Origin: Erodium maritimum
Lineage: Eukaryota > Streptophyta > Magnoliopsida > Geraniales > Geraniaceae
Assembly: GCA_963921825.1 (NCBI GenBank)
Contig: OY997589.1
Span: forward strand, 74,508,523-74,572,522
Reading direction: 5' to 3'
DNA: 64,000 nucleotides
Shown here: one piece after another, positions 47,633-58,096 of the stretch
How positions within the stretch are numbered: position 1 is the first letter of the stretch
Layout: each line of letters begins with the position of its first letter
The notes under the pieces: generated by a model
Databases searched by the model: none
Told to the model about the DNA's origin: nothing
The model's input: the letters and a program-made list of their open reading frames with translations, nothing else
Program-made: the position numbers and the translations under genes

Positions 47633-50310
47633 TTTTTTATCAGAAATTTTTGAAATTTTATAAACCAAGCCTTTGAAATAAAGGACTTGATCAAGGGAAA
47701 CCCTCAGAGTGAACTTACAAACAATGGCGACTTTACAAAGTCCCAACCAAGTAAACTAAGGATTCAAGTAACCAACTTATATGGACATTGATCCACAACC
47801 TAAACGTTAATTACCACAACTGCTACTAGAAAACAAATAGCAGCAGAGGAACTACTAAACAGTTTCAAATTCCTACCCCACTACACAAAATTACAACAAG
47901 AACAAATTTTCAAACACAAGAAAAAGACCTATGTACCAAAACCCTTTATGATCCCCACCAAACCAACCCCAAAATCAGTGAAACACAATAAGCCACCCCA
48001 CAATCTTCTCAGCAGAAATTGCAAAAGCACCAGCAACACCGTTACAACCAGCAAACCAACACCACACAATGTACCAGAAGAGGGAGGCGACCCAAAAACT
48101 CTTTTTCCTACTCCAAGGGAAAGTAAAGAGAATTATCTATCGGCTCCAACAAGACAATAGCACCAGCCACAAAACAAGCCTCCAGAAATCCAAAGGTTGG
48201 AAAGGTGAACAGTTCCCAAGACTAGCTAAAAGTGATCTTCTTCCGAATTTTTCAAATCACGAAAGTCATCCTCATAATTAGTCTCCAGGTCCAATGTAGG
48301 ATTTAATTCAATTTCCAAGTTATCAAATTGCTCAGCCACTAGTTCATCTGCAATATAAGCATTGATACCCAAAGTCTTGCAATATTCCCAAGTCCCTGCT
48401 CCTTCAGGTTTGAAGATATGATTATTTTTCTTAACAGTCACTAATGGAACAGAGGATTGAAAAGTGCAGTTTGTTGCTTTAACCTTGGACTTTGATCTTG
48501 TACAATAAGCAACGGGAAGAGTAGACTTGTTCCTCTTCTTCTTAACAGTGGGCCCTCTAATATCAAACAAGGTTTTGGTTGGACTTGTCCCCAATGAAAC
48601 AGACACAGTCGTCGGAACAATGTTAAATGAGGGTGTCTCGAGTTTAGGACCAACACCTTCAACATTAAAATCTTCCTTGAAAGACAGAGGAAGGGAAGGC
48701 ATTAAATCTTGTTGGCTGCACAATGATTTCTCTTTGAGGAATTCAGGGAAATCCGATTCTTGGAAATCCTTCTCAAAAGTTGAAACCAAATTAATGTATG
48801 CACGAGATTGGCTAGGACCAATAATCTTCTGTAAAAGTCCTTCACTCTCCTTAGTAGTATCAACTTCGACCGATGAATCAGTAAGGTTGGTGGTATCTTC
48901 AGTAAGTGATACATTGAAATCACTTGACATTGAGTTGCTCCCAGATTCCTTATCAGATGAGAAAGTGCTAGTTGTTGTTGACAGATGTTTGACCCCAGGA
49001 ATGGAAGGTATAATAGAAATGTCAACTGAACAAGCCATGACATTGAATTCCTCCTCTTCCAATAATAAACATGTTTCTTTATAAAACTTCAAATATTCTT
49101 GAGAATGGATCAAAACAAAAGCTGCATCCAAATGTGTATACAGATAAGAGCCCAGACCCCGAGTAATCTCTCGAAATGACTCAATACACCATCCAAGTAT
49201 AGGGATTTCATAAAGAGCAACCCAATTAAATTTTCCTCTGGACTTGCACAAAGCAGCTTTGTCTGGAATCATTGTCATCCAAGCCTTTAACCATAACACG
49301 TTGTTCTTCAAAATCTCTTCCTCAAAGTTTTGATCTTTGCAGTAGACCAGAACCACTCTGTTTCCCAACGATTTAATAATCATTTCGAATCCACCTCCAG
49401 TCAAAATCTCTTCCATAATAGTTTCAACTGCAAATTATCATGTAGAACAGCAAGTTGGTCGTTATCCAACCATTCCTTATGTGCTTCAACAATCAAACCT
49501 TTAGGACTAGATTTTAATACCTCTGAAACCATTGTGTCTTTCTTCCTCCAGTTAAAATTTGACTGGCCTCTTAAGTTTAGATTGAAACCACTCTTGTTCC
49601 GATCTCTGTTCCAAGACTTTGTCACAAACAATCTAAACCCCTTTAATACAAACCCATTGAAGGTCTGTATAGCCTTGATGACTACTTCAGTAGTCCTAAA
49701 CTGAATAAAACCGAACCATTTCCCCCTTAAATTTGGCCTGGATGGAGTTTGAACTTGCACCATGTCACCAGATTCACGAAACAGGTTTTCCAGCAACACA
49801 TGAGAGGTTTGAGAAGGCGAATTAAGTATGAATATCCGATGATTGTCTTCCTCCTGTAAACCGACATCCAACGATATGACTCTTCTCAAGTCACAACCCA
49901 ACCCTTCATGGTAACCTTTGAAACCACCCCCACCACATGAGTTTATTTCTCAGTGTTCAAAACTGGTGTTCTCTCAAAGCCTGGAGGTTGTGCAATGGAG
50001 GAGGAAGAAGCCATATGCGAGAAAATCTGACTAAGACCGACGAAATAATCATGCCAAATCGGAGCCATGAAGAGGCCCTCCGGAGGAGGAAAAGCCCGTA
50101 GAAGAGGGAGCCAAGAAATGCGCGATAAGTACTGAAAAGAGGAGAAAACCAACCTTGAATGAAGAATTGGCCCGAAGATGAAAGAAACGACGACGAGTCG
50201 GCGACTGACTAGTAGAAACGGACCCAGAACGCGCCGGAGGTGAACTGTAGAAGCAACCCTAGGAATTGGGGGCGCGTGAGGCGCGTTCTTCCAATTCAAA
50301 AACTTTCTAC
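47633..50310 (-). mobile_element. ORF1-only LINE (minus strand)
   Basis: The order on the minus strand is a GC-rich leader, an RRM ORF1, then about 590 bases of non-coding tail ending CTGATAAAAAAAAA at 47633. No endonuclease or RT sequence is present between ORF1 and the tail. ORF1 is much better preserved than in the older copies. A target duplication was not resolved, so the 5' edge is approximate. Confidence 0.75.
48226..49985 (-). pseudogene. LINE ORF1 (RRM, DUF4283-like), frameshifted
   Basis: Likely an RNA-binding ORF1 protein. The start is near 49985 (MASSSSIAQPPGFERT), with a frame change near 49943. An RRM follows around 49850-49640 (HRIFILNSP ... GKWFGFIQFRT ... KGFRLFVTKSW). A second frame change lies near 49401-49416, after which 49416-48226 is open for 396 codons. 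That part has a DUF4283-like core (RVVLVYCKDQNFEEEIL ... FNWVALYEIPILGWCIESF), a serine-rich linker, and a C-terminus GTWEYCKTLGINAYIADELV ending in acidic residues. That C-terminus matches the one at 61525-61727 (GTWDYVKKVGVKAL), so the two are related families. Confidence 0.75.
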
Positions 50311-50676
50311 CTTGAAATTAAATTATTAATTTTGTCATTAAATTTTTATATTATAATCTGAATGAGTATTATAAGGCCCAATAAGCAGTTAATACTTGTA
50401 AATGTGATAGCCTAGCTTTGGTTGAACATTTGGTTTTACTAAAAACAAGGTTTTAAAAGTTGTTAGGTGCTAGTCGAACGACTATAATTTTGGAGGATTA
50501 ATTGGAGACTAGACGGATATTAATCAGGGACTAATCAAATTTGTATTTTTTTTATTTTTAATAGCTATATTACTATGTATAGAAACAAAATATGAATTTC
50601 TTTATATTAAAAATGGTAACAAATATTTAAAATACTTAAAAAATAGCACCAAACAATAAAGAAGCATAACTCTTAA
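50311..50676. other. AT-rich flank, probable outer MITE arm (left)
   Basis: Around 50449 the sequence GTTTTAAAAGTTG, then AGGTGCTAGTCG, resembles the ends of a common plant MITE. An inverted partner appears near 53190-53252. This would make the Harbinger element an insertion into an older small TIR element of about 400 bases. Confidence 0.35.
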
Positions 50677-50931
50677 GAGCATCCACAACGCTGGCCGCGG
50701 AGCTGGTGAGGAGTTGATGGCGGTGAGCAGTCGACGGCGGGGAGCTGGAGGTGAGCTGGCGGGGAGTTTCTTTTTCAGCGCTGGCGGGGAAAAGAGACGT
50801 TGAGCTCGCCGCCAACATTTACTGCTTGCGTTGAGAGTCGTTGGGCCTCGTTGACAGCACCGACCGTTGGACCTCCACACGCTGGCGACACGTGGCAAGG
50901 CGCTGGGAGCTGCTGAATTTAATTTTCTCCC

Positions 50932-50941
50932 TTTATAAATA
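50932..50941 (+). promoter_or_regulatory. TATA box of first SANT/Myb ORF
   Basis: TTTATAAATA lies 87 bases upstream of the ATG at 51028, with a CT-rich leader between. Confidence 0.6.
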
Positions 50942-51027
50942 GCAAACCCCCATATTTTCAAACGCATCAACAAAATTCTCTCAACCTACTACTCTATTCT
51001 TTCTCCACATTTCATTTTTTTTTTGCA

Positions 51028-51995
51028 ATGGAATTTGATCTCAACGACTGGGGTAATATGGTCACCGAGTTGGGTGGCGACATGTTTGAAACGCCAACTC
51101 AACAATTCTTTCCTTCGATCCAAGTATCCGGAGCGACAACCGAACAATCTCCAATGGTTATCGAATCCAGCGACGGTGATTCGAGCAAACAACCAAAAAA
51201 GCCGACGCGAAGACTGTGGACCGTCGGTGAGGATGAGCGTCTTGTTCGCGCTTGGATGCACCATTCCTTCGATTCAATTCTCGGGAATGGGAAGCATAAC
51301 ATCAAGTATTGGGGGGCCATCGCCGAAGAAGTCTTTGCTATGCGTGGACCGGATGATCCTAAGCGGAGCTTGAAGCAGTGTAAGGACCATTGGGGCCAAG
51401 TGAATCCTAAAGTGACGAAGTTTATGTGGTACTATGTATGGTGTATGAATGACCACAAGAGCGTCCGTTCCGATGATGAAGTCACGGCATTGGTCGAGGA
51501 AATGTACTTGAAGAAAGAAAAGGCTCAATTTGTGTAGAAACTTTGTTGGAGGCTCGTCAAAGGCGAGCACAAGTGGACGGCTAAAAATTTTGCCGTTGAC
51601 ACGGACGAGGGTGAAGGCGAAGGCGAAGGCACACCGGTAGTAATTTCAATCCACCTACCGACTCGGGCAAGAGCACTCGTGAAGATACGCCTGGGGAAGA
51701 CAGTGAGCACACCACGGGGATGTCCGAAAGTCCGGTGTACAAGCGGATTATAGGTCAGAAGGCAGCAAAAGCTGCGAATCTCAAAGGTAAAGGCCTTGTA
51801 TCAACAAAGAAGGAGCTTGTCAAGCGTGTTGATGCGGCTCATTTAGCTGCGAAGGAAGCAAATCCAGCGAAGCTAAAACTCATATCCTTCGATCGATTGG
51901 TGCAAGAGGACGCCAAGGACAAGTCGGCAATGACCGCCCCTAAGCTTGAGGCATACTTTGCGACCCTTGAGATGTTCCGCAATTTGATGCAGTAG
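51028..51995 (+). pseudogene. Harbinger SANT/Myb-like ORF (first copy), frameshifted
   Basis: PIF/Harbinger elements use a Myb/SANT-type protein to bring the transposase to the nucleus and to the element ends. From ATG 51028 the frame is open to 51537 and carries a trihelix/SANT domain around residues 62-125: RRLWTVGEDERLVRAWM, YWGAIAEEV, then KQCKDHWGQVNPKVTKF. The C-terminal part continues in other frames to 51995, including SPVYKRIIGQKAAKAANLKG as in the NAM-associated tail of these proteins. At least one frame change and a stop near 51535 break it, although the DNA-binding part is open. Confidence 0.75.
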
Positions 51996-52255
51996 TTTCG
52001 CCTCATGGATTATCTGGTTGTCTCCCCAATGTTTGTGTTTTTTTTCATTAATGAATTGTAGCCCTTCTGTTTCGTTCAATGCATCTTTTTTAATTAAAGG
52101 TCGGTTTCATTTTCGTTCGTTTTTTTCATCGTATTTCATCGGTCTGATTTTCTGTTGTCATTCGTTATTTAATTATGTGTTGAATCATACTTTGAATTGC
52201 ATTTGAGGAAAATTTCAATTGAATTTACCCTCCATTCCACTTGCCTTGGTTTGTG

Positions 52256-52265
52256 GATATAAATG
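52256..52265 (+). promoter_or_regulatory. TATA box of second SANT/Myb ORF
   Basis: GATATAAATG lies about 115 bases upstream of the ATG at 52381. Confidence 0.5.
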
Positions 52266-52380
52266 CCACCTCTTCCATCAATTATTTTCACACCTCTTCA
52301 CTTCAACACCTCTCTTCCTCCAAAAACACCTCTCTTCCTCCAAACCCCTCGCTAGCCTTCTATTCTCTTTCGAAGCGCCA

Positions 52381-52773
52381 ATGGCCGACAACGCAGCAGC
52401 CAACCCGTGGCACCATGAGGAGGAGATGGTTTTGGTGCTATGTTGGCTACATGACGCCCGTCCGGGGCCAAATAATAGGTATTGGCCGAAAGTGTTCGCC
52501 AACTATGTCGGAAATGCACCGGCCGACACCCTGCGACGCACACAGAAGCAGTGCAGGGACCATTGGCAGAGGCTATCCCTAAAGATGTACCGTTTTCAAT
52601 TTATGTTACTGTGAAGCACTACATGCTCGCCTTCCAAGATAAAACGAAGTTCTTCTTCGAACTGCAGCGGCGGACCGGTATTATGTCCAACATGGCCACC
52701 ACTTCACGAAGTTCTCGCTTTGGGAGATCGTTAAAGACCACCCGAAGTTCCTCCAGTACGTTCACGAACTGTA
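52381..52773 (+). pseudogene. Harbinger SANT/Myb-like ORF (second copy), frameshifted
   Basis: From ATG 52381 it reads NPWHHEEEMVLVLCWLHDAR, YWPKVFANYV, then TQKQCRDHWQRLSLKMYRFQ, a second SANT domain clearly different from the first copy. The frame changes just after it; another frame then reads FTKFSLWEIVKDHPKFL up to a stop at 52771-52773, with one internal stop. It has its own TATA box, so it is a separate gene and not a downstream exon of the first. Confidence 0.75.
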
Positions 52774-53084
52774 AATCGTGAACATGCTATGTTGGCTTTC
52801 CCGTTTCGGTGATAATAACGTGTACTTTCCTGTTTCGGTGATAATAACGTGTACTTTCCCGTTCATGAGCTTGTCGAGCTTGTTTGTGTTATTTTCTTCT
52901 TGTTCTCAATAAAAAAAATTGTTTAATTATTATTTTAATTTACACCGCTGGCGGCTACCCGTCGGTAAAAAAATCCTCCACTGCATGTTGCTGGCGTGTC
53001 CTGCAGGCGGTGAGCTAGCGGTGAACTAAAAAACAATATTTTAATGCTCACCGCCAGTGCCGACGGTGAGTGTTATGGATGCTC

Positions 53085-53263
53085 TAATATCATCAAAACC
53101 AAACAACTATGCAAAACCATCTAATTATTTTAATTTAATCATTATAATATACAAATTTGTTCTAAGTGTCTTGATGCCTAATCGCATCAGTTAAACATAA
53201 AATAGGGCTTAGACAGACGCCTAAACAATGCCAGTCAAATTTTTTAGAACACTAACTAAAAGC
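53085..53263. other. Right flank of the Harbinger, probable outer MITE arm
   Basis: Reverse complement of the left arm motif (TTTAGGCGTCTG, AAAATTTGACTGG). No gene. Its end coincides with the LINE target duplication that starts at 53264. Confidence 0.35.
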
Positions 53264-53304
53264 ATAAACTCAATTTTGTGAAACTTGGAAAGACTGACAA
53301 AAGG

Positions 53305-54322
53305 ATGGTCTCTCTCACGACTCCTCAACGTAGCCGGAGATCCAAAGCTTCGGTCACTGGATTGTTAACGGAGGTCACAGCGACGCTAGGTTCAATCGTG
53401 ACGGCTTTGAATCTTGTGTTAACAATCACAGAGGGATCGATGAAGACGCTCGGGCGATCAAAGAAGCCTCATGCCGCCAAGGTTCGGAAAGTTGTGATTG
53501 AGAAGAAGATAGCTTATATTCTTCGTATCACCAGGAGGAAGAGGCGACCGTCTGGTGGGGTTGATGATGCTGTACCACTTGTCTCTGGTGCCAAGGTTTC
53601 AGCTACAGTTTCTGGTGCAGCAAGTGTCGAGGACACCAAGGTCAGCGCTTCCCACTCGAATGCTCGGGTTTTAGTTCGCGGATCGATTTCAGAGGATCAA
53701 CAGGCCGTTGTAGAGAAGAGAGTATGTCGCCTTCGCCGGCCTCGGAGGTTTGGTAAGTTCTTTGAACAAAGAGATGAAATTTTTGTTCACATTTTACCTT
53801 TTGAAGCCTCGGAAGGATGGACACACAACGTCTTCAGTCCATTTGGGAAGATTTTATCCGTCAAGGTCTCCAAACGCCCAAATCGAAGTAACCGATATTT
53901 CGGTTTTGTACGCTTCGAGTCGATAGAGGCAGCGGACAAGGCGGTAGAGGTCATGAATGGATTTAACCTTGAAGGATACATTTTGTTCGTAGCCAAGGCT
54001 TGGCATCGTAGGACTGTGGATAATTCGGTGCCGGATTTACACCAGTCGAAGGCATGCTTTGTTTCCGATGTTCCGAAATAGAGCACTCTCGGCTGGCCAG
54101 TTTCGCCAGTTATTCAACTTTCAGAGATCAACTCGCCGGAGAAGGCTTCTGCTGGGACGTCGCCGGTGTTCGAAGCTTCGCCGGAAGAGACTGATCATGG
54201 CACGATTGGTTCGATTTCAAAGCTCCTGTATGTTACGGAAGAGATCAATTGCAATCGGGTTTCCCCCGTTTCTTTAGATTCTACAGCTGTTGACGAAGAT
54301 CGTACTCGATTTGGGGCAGGTG
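53305..54322 (+). pseudogene. LINE ORF1, N-terminal part with RRM
   Basis: The first ATG is 53305. A basic N-terminus is followed by an RRM around 53780-54005 (EIFVHILPFEASEGWTHNVF ... RYFGFVRFES ... EGYILFVAKAW). A TAG lies in frame at 54079-54081; the same frame is then open to the solo LTR D (VSDVPK before it, FEASPEETDHG after it). The sequence continues in the same frame beyond the solo LTR, at 57345. Confidence 0.8.
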
Positions 54323-57300
54323 TGTCACGCCCCAATTTCAGTAAAACCGAACTCGGGACGCGAACGTTTAAAATAATAAAACAATTGAAACCTGTTTTGA
54401 ATAAACACTTTAAAATCACCATTTAGTTAATCAAAATAATATTTACAACTCAAAAACGTCCCAACAATTGGACAAAGTACAAGGTATCCGTCACTAGACT
54501 CAAAAGATAAAACCCGGACTCCGCTCCTAGCTCCTCAAGCTTCGAGAGCTCACCTAGTCCGTCCCGTGATCGGTACCTGTAGGAAAAACAGCTAGGGGTG
54601 AGCGTTTGCTCACCACCACGGATTACAGATGGACTACAACATAATTAACAGACAATGTCGGTAACACCAATAACAAACTCACATCGGGGAACACTATCCC
54701 CAACCCAAGTACTCCGACTGACACACACCCACTGTTACCTTCCTCGACCGACTCAACACTCTGACACGTAAAGTAGACCCAACACAACAATCACGACCTC
54801 TTCCAAGGACTCAAAAGACCACCACACAACACCCAAGATCACAAAGGATCGCACACCAAACAAGATCACAAAGGATCGCATACCAGCTGCTCAGTAACCT
54901 CCCTCAATCACGCGCTTTGCCGAACTCTCAGGCCAGGCGGTCGACCTGTATCAGTAACCTATCTCTCTCACGCGCTTCCCCGACACAAAGTCGGGCTAGG
55001 CGGTCGACCTGTCACGCTCACAACCCCAAACCACACACGCGCGGCCAGGACCCCTTTACTGACGGGCGGGCCCCCTACCCCGTCTGAACATGCAGACGCG
55101 TGTGCTCGAGGACCCCCGTTTCATGAAGCGGGCCCCCAACCTCAGGTAACCACAATCACAATCACAATCACAAACAAAGTTCAACAAACAGCAACAACAC
55201 AAGTTCAGCACTCCACAGGCACTCATGGCCACCCAAGACACCAACCGTAAAACACGGACTCAACAACCCCACAGGCACTCACGGCCTCCCAAGATACACC
55301 AACAGTAACTCACGGGCTCAACAACCCCACGGGCACTCACGGCCACTCAAAACCACCAATAGTAACTCACGGGCTCAACAACCCCACGGGCACTCACGAC
55401 CTCTCAAAACCACCAACAGTAACTCACGGGCTCAACAACCCCACGGGCACTCACGGCCTCTCAAAACCACCAACAACTCACGGGCTCAACAACCCCACGG
55501 GCACTCACGGCCTCCCAAGACACACCAACAGTAACTCACGGGCTCAATAACCCCACAGGAACTCACGGCCTCCCAAGACACACCAACAGTAGAGACACGG
55601 GTTCAACAACCCCACGGGCACTCACGGCCTTCCAAGACACACCGACAATAAAGACACGGGTTCAACAACCCCACGGGCACTCATGGCCACCCAAGACACA
55701 CCAACAGTAAAGACACGGGTTCAACAACCCCACGGGCACTCATGGCCACCCAAGACACACCAACAGTAACGACACGGGTTCAACAACCCCACGGGCACTC
55801 ATGGCCACCCAAGACACCAACAGTAAAACACGGGCTCTCATGGCCACCCAAGACACAACAGTAAAACACGGGCTCTCATGGCCACCCATGACACAAAATA
55901 CACAATCAACCTCCGGCATAACCAATGCCTCCAACAGTCCTAATATCAACAGTTTCACAATCAACCTCTGGGCATGGTCATATGCCTCCAATACTCCTAA
56001 TATCGATAAGTTCACAACTAACCTCCGGGCATGGTCATATGCCTTCAGTAATTCTAACATCGATAAGTTCTCTGCTCCTACGACACTACTAAGTGTCACA
56101 TGCTTTTCTAATATTCGCTACGTTCCCGTATCATGCCTTTCTAATATTCGATAAACCTACTTAACCACGACACCCCGGTGTCACATGAATTCTACTGTTA
56201 ACTTTCCCTACTCAGGGCCGATATCCGGCTACTTTTCCCTACCTCGTATATGTTCTCCAAAAGTGCCCAAATAAGCCCCGGCGTAATCTCAGTCACTCGC
56301 CTAGCTTTCCTTTGCCTCGGTCCGCAGCACGATCTAAAAGAACACAATTTTAAGGCACTTTTAAACTCGCAGGAATAAACTGAAATTCAATAAACTTAAC
56401 GCCCAAATGTAACCCCGACAATGTCGATCACTCCCAAACTTCCCAATTACTCGACATTGTCGATAAATGACCCGCAAAGGCCCGATTCGCCCGACATGTC
56501 GAATGCCCGGGTTTTGGAAATATCCTTCCGGGGCTCCAAAAATTCCCGTTTTCGTTTCTACGGTCTTAGAATAATTCAAGGGTCCCAATGCACTTGACGG
56601 AATCGAATTCCGACTTCCGAGTCATTTAATTAACGTTTAAAGTTTCTAAACCCGTCAATTACAACTTTCACATTTTAATTCCAAATCTCGATTCGGTTGT
56701 GGATAAATGGTCTGGGGAACGTTCTAAACCACCCGAACACAAAACCCGATCACCCGATCACCCGAGCCGTCTCCCTCTCTCTCTAACTTCTCTCTTCTTT
56801 TCTATTCTTTTTCTCTTTTTTTTTCCTTTGAATTAGTTGTGGCCGACCACCCCTCTAAACCATCACCTTTCGTTTTCCCCCCAAAACCTAACACCACCAC
56901 TTGTTTGATAAGTGCCAAGGTGGGTCCCACACCTTTTTGGAACAATATCTAGAAGATATTTTCCAATCAGATTCGCGAAAATCGGACGTTTCGGGCCCCG
57001 AACGGGCACTTTTTCCAAGAAATTACGAAACTTGACAGGCTACAAGGAAACGACTCAACTAAGACCGCTGCGACGACGGCTAAGCTTTTTGGATCCAAAA
57101 CGGTCCTTGAATGGACTAAAACGTCGCTCGGTTGACTTTTCCAGCGAGAAGTCAACATTTCCCAAAACGATCAGAAAGTTGCCCTGAGTCCCCCGGAACT
57201 CACTTTGGTCGATATCGGGGTCAACTTAAGTCCGGTATGACCCTCGGGGTCAATTCTAGGTTCATTTAAGTGTCTGTCTTAAAATATTTAAATTTTCCTG

Positions 57301-57344
57301 CTTTTCGCAGGTTTGACTGGCGTTGACCGAGAGTGGTTATTACA
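54323..57344 (-). mobile_element. Solo LTR D, Ty3/gypsy type (3.0 kb)
   Basis: It begins TGTCACGCCCCAATTTC and ends GGTTATTACA on the plus strand. AGGTG flanks both sides exactly (54318-54322 and 57345-57349). It is related to A and B but distinct in sequence. It carries a long tandem array and the shared GGAAACGACTCAACTAAG block (57046-57092). No internal region is present. Confidence 0.93.
55205..55900. repeat. ~57-bp tandem array in solo LTR D
   Basis: About eleven units of 54-60 bases, each with AACCCCACGGGCACTCACGG or a close variant, follow head to tail, then shorter units near 55800-55890. Confidence 0.92.
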
Positions 57345-57879
57345 AGGTGATTCCCGTGATTCGGGGGAAGAGGACTCCCGTGATTCTGGGGATGACACTG
57401 ATCGCGCGTTGATGAAGCCTGTTGATGTCGACGCTGTTACGGTTCCTCAGGTCCAGTGTATTGTAGATGGGCTTGTTTCGCAGGCCTGTCTTAATACAGA
57501 TGGGCCTCAGGTGACTGATCCACAGCTTAATGTCGAGGGATCTGGCCCAGCCCAGGTTTTGCAGCTGGTAGAATCTGAACCAAGTCAATATTCGGGAATG
57601 GTTCAACCCTCTCAAAAGGCGGCCTCGCCGTGGAAGGACGCTCTTGTCAAGAAACGGGAGAGTCGTCCGCCTAAACATTTAACGGAATATTACACTTTAT
57701 CGTGCAAGCCGATTTCCGCTAGAGATCGGGATAGAGTGGTTCGCCCCGTTGACATTGGGAAACAAATTGAGCAAGCTAGAAATGGAGAAATTCAAATCGT
57801 AGGGTCGTCTCAGGGTCCCGACGCATGGACTGCAATCCGTGAATTGGCTGCCAAGAAGAAGGCCGCGTCGAGCCGTTGA
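57345..57879 (+). pseudogene. LINE ORF1, C-terminal part
   Basis: Continuation of the ORF1 cut by solo LTR D, open to the TGA at 57877-57879. It is acidic near the start (DSGEEDSRDSGDDTDRAL) and basic at the end (LAAKKKAASSR). It lacks the DUF4283-like core, so this ORF1 is a different type from the one at 60003. Including the part before the LTR, the protein is about 517 codons long. Confidence 0.8.
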
Positions 57880-58096
57880 CGTTTTGACGGGATTCTCTTT
57901 TTCTGGTTTTTTGCTTCTTGTTTTTCTCTTTTTAAGAAAATGTTAGGCCTTTTGGTTCCCCTTATGTTGGAACCCCCTTGATATTTTGGTTGCTACCCTA
58001 CTTCTTCTTGAATCAGGGATCTCCGTCTCCTTTTCTGGACTCGGTTATATTAATAAATTTTCGAGCTTATAAAAAAAAAATAAACTCAATTTTATG

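Larger units (their letters stand above)
50677..53084 (+). mobile_element. PIF/Harbinger element with two SANT/Myb-like ORFs, no transposase
   Basis: The ends are GAGCATCCACAAC (left) and GTTATGGATGCTC (right), inverted with one or two changes, flanked by TAA (50674-50676 and 53085-53087), the classic 3-bp Harbinger target. The 2408-bp body holds two ORFs of the SANT/Myb-like partner type, each with its own TATA box, and no DDE transposase. GGCGGTGAGC occurs exactly at 50719-50728 and 53006-53015 and inverted at 53046-53055, as subterminal repeats. Confidence 0.85.
53281..58079 (+). mobile_element. ORF1-only LINE with near-exact TSD, split by solo LTR D
   Basis: ATAAACTCAATTTTGTG (53264-53280) and ATAAACTCAATTTTATG (58080-58096) flank the element, a 17-bp duplication with one change. 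Apart from the 3-kb solo LTR D the LINE is only about 1.77 kb: a very short leader, ORF1, a 200-base non-coding tail and poly-A (about 58069-58080). There is no ORF2 at all. Confidence 0.88.
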
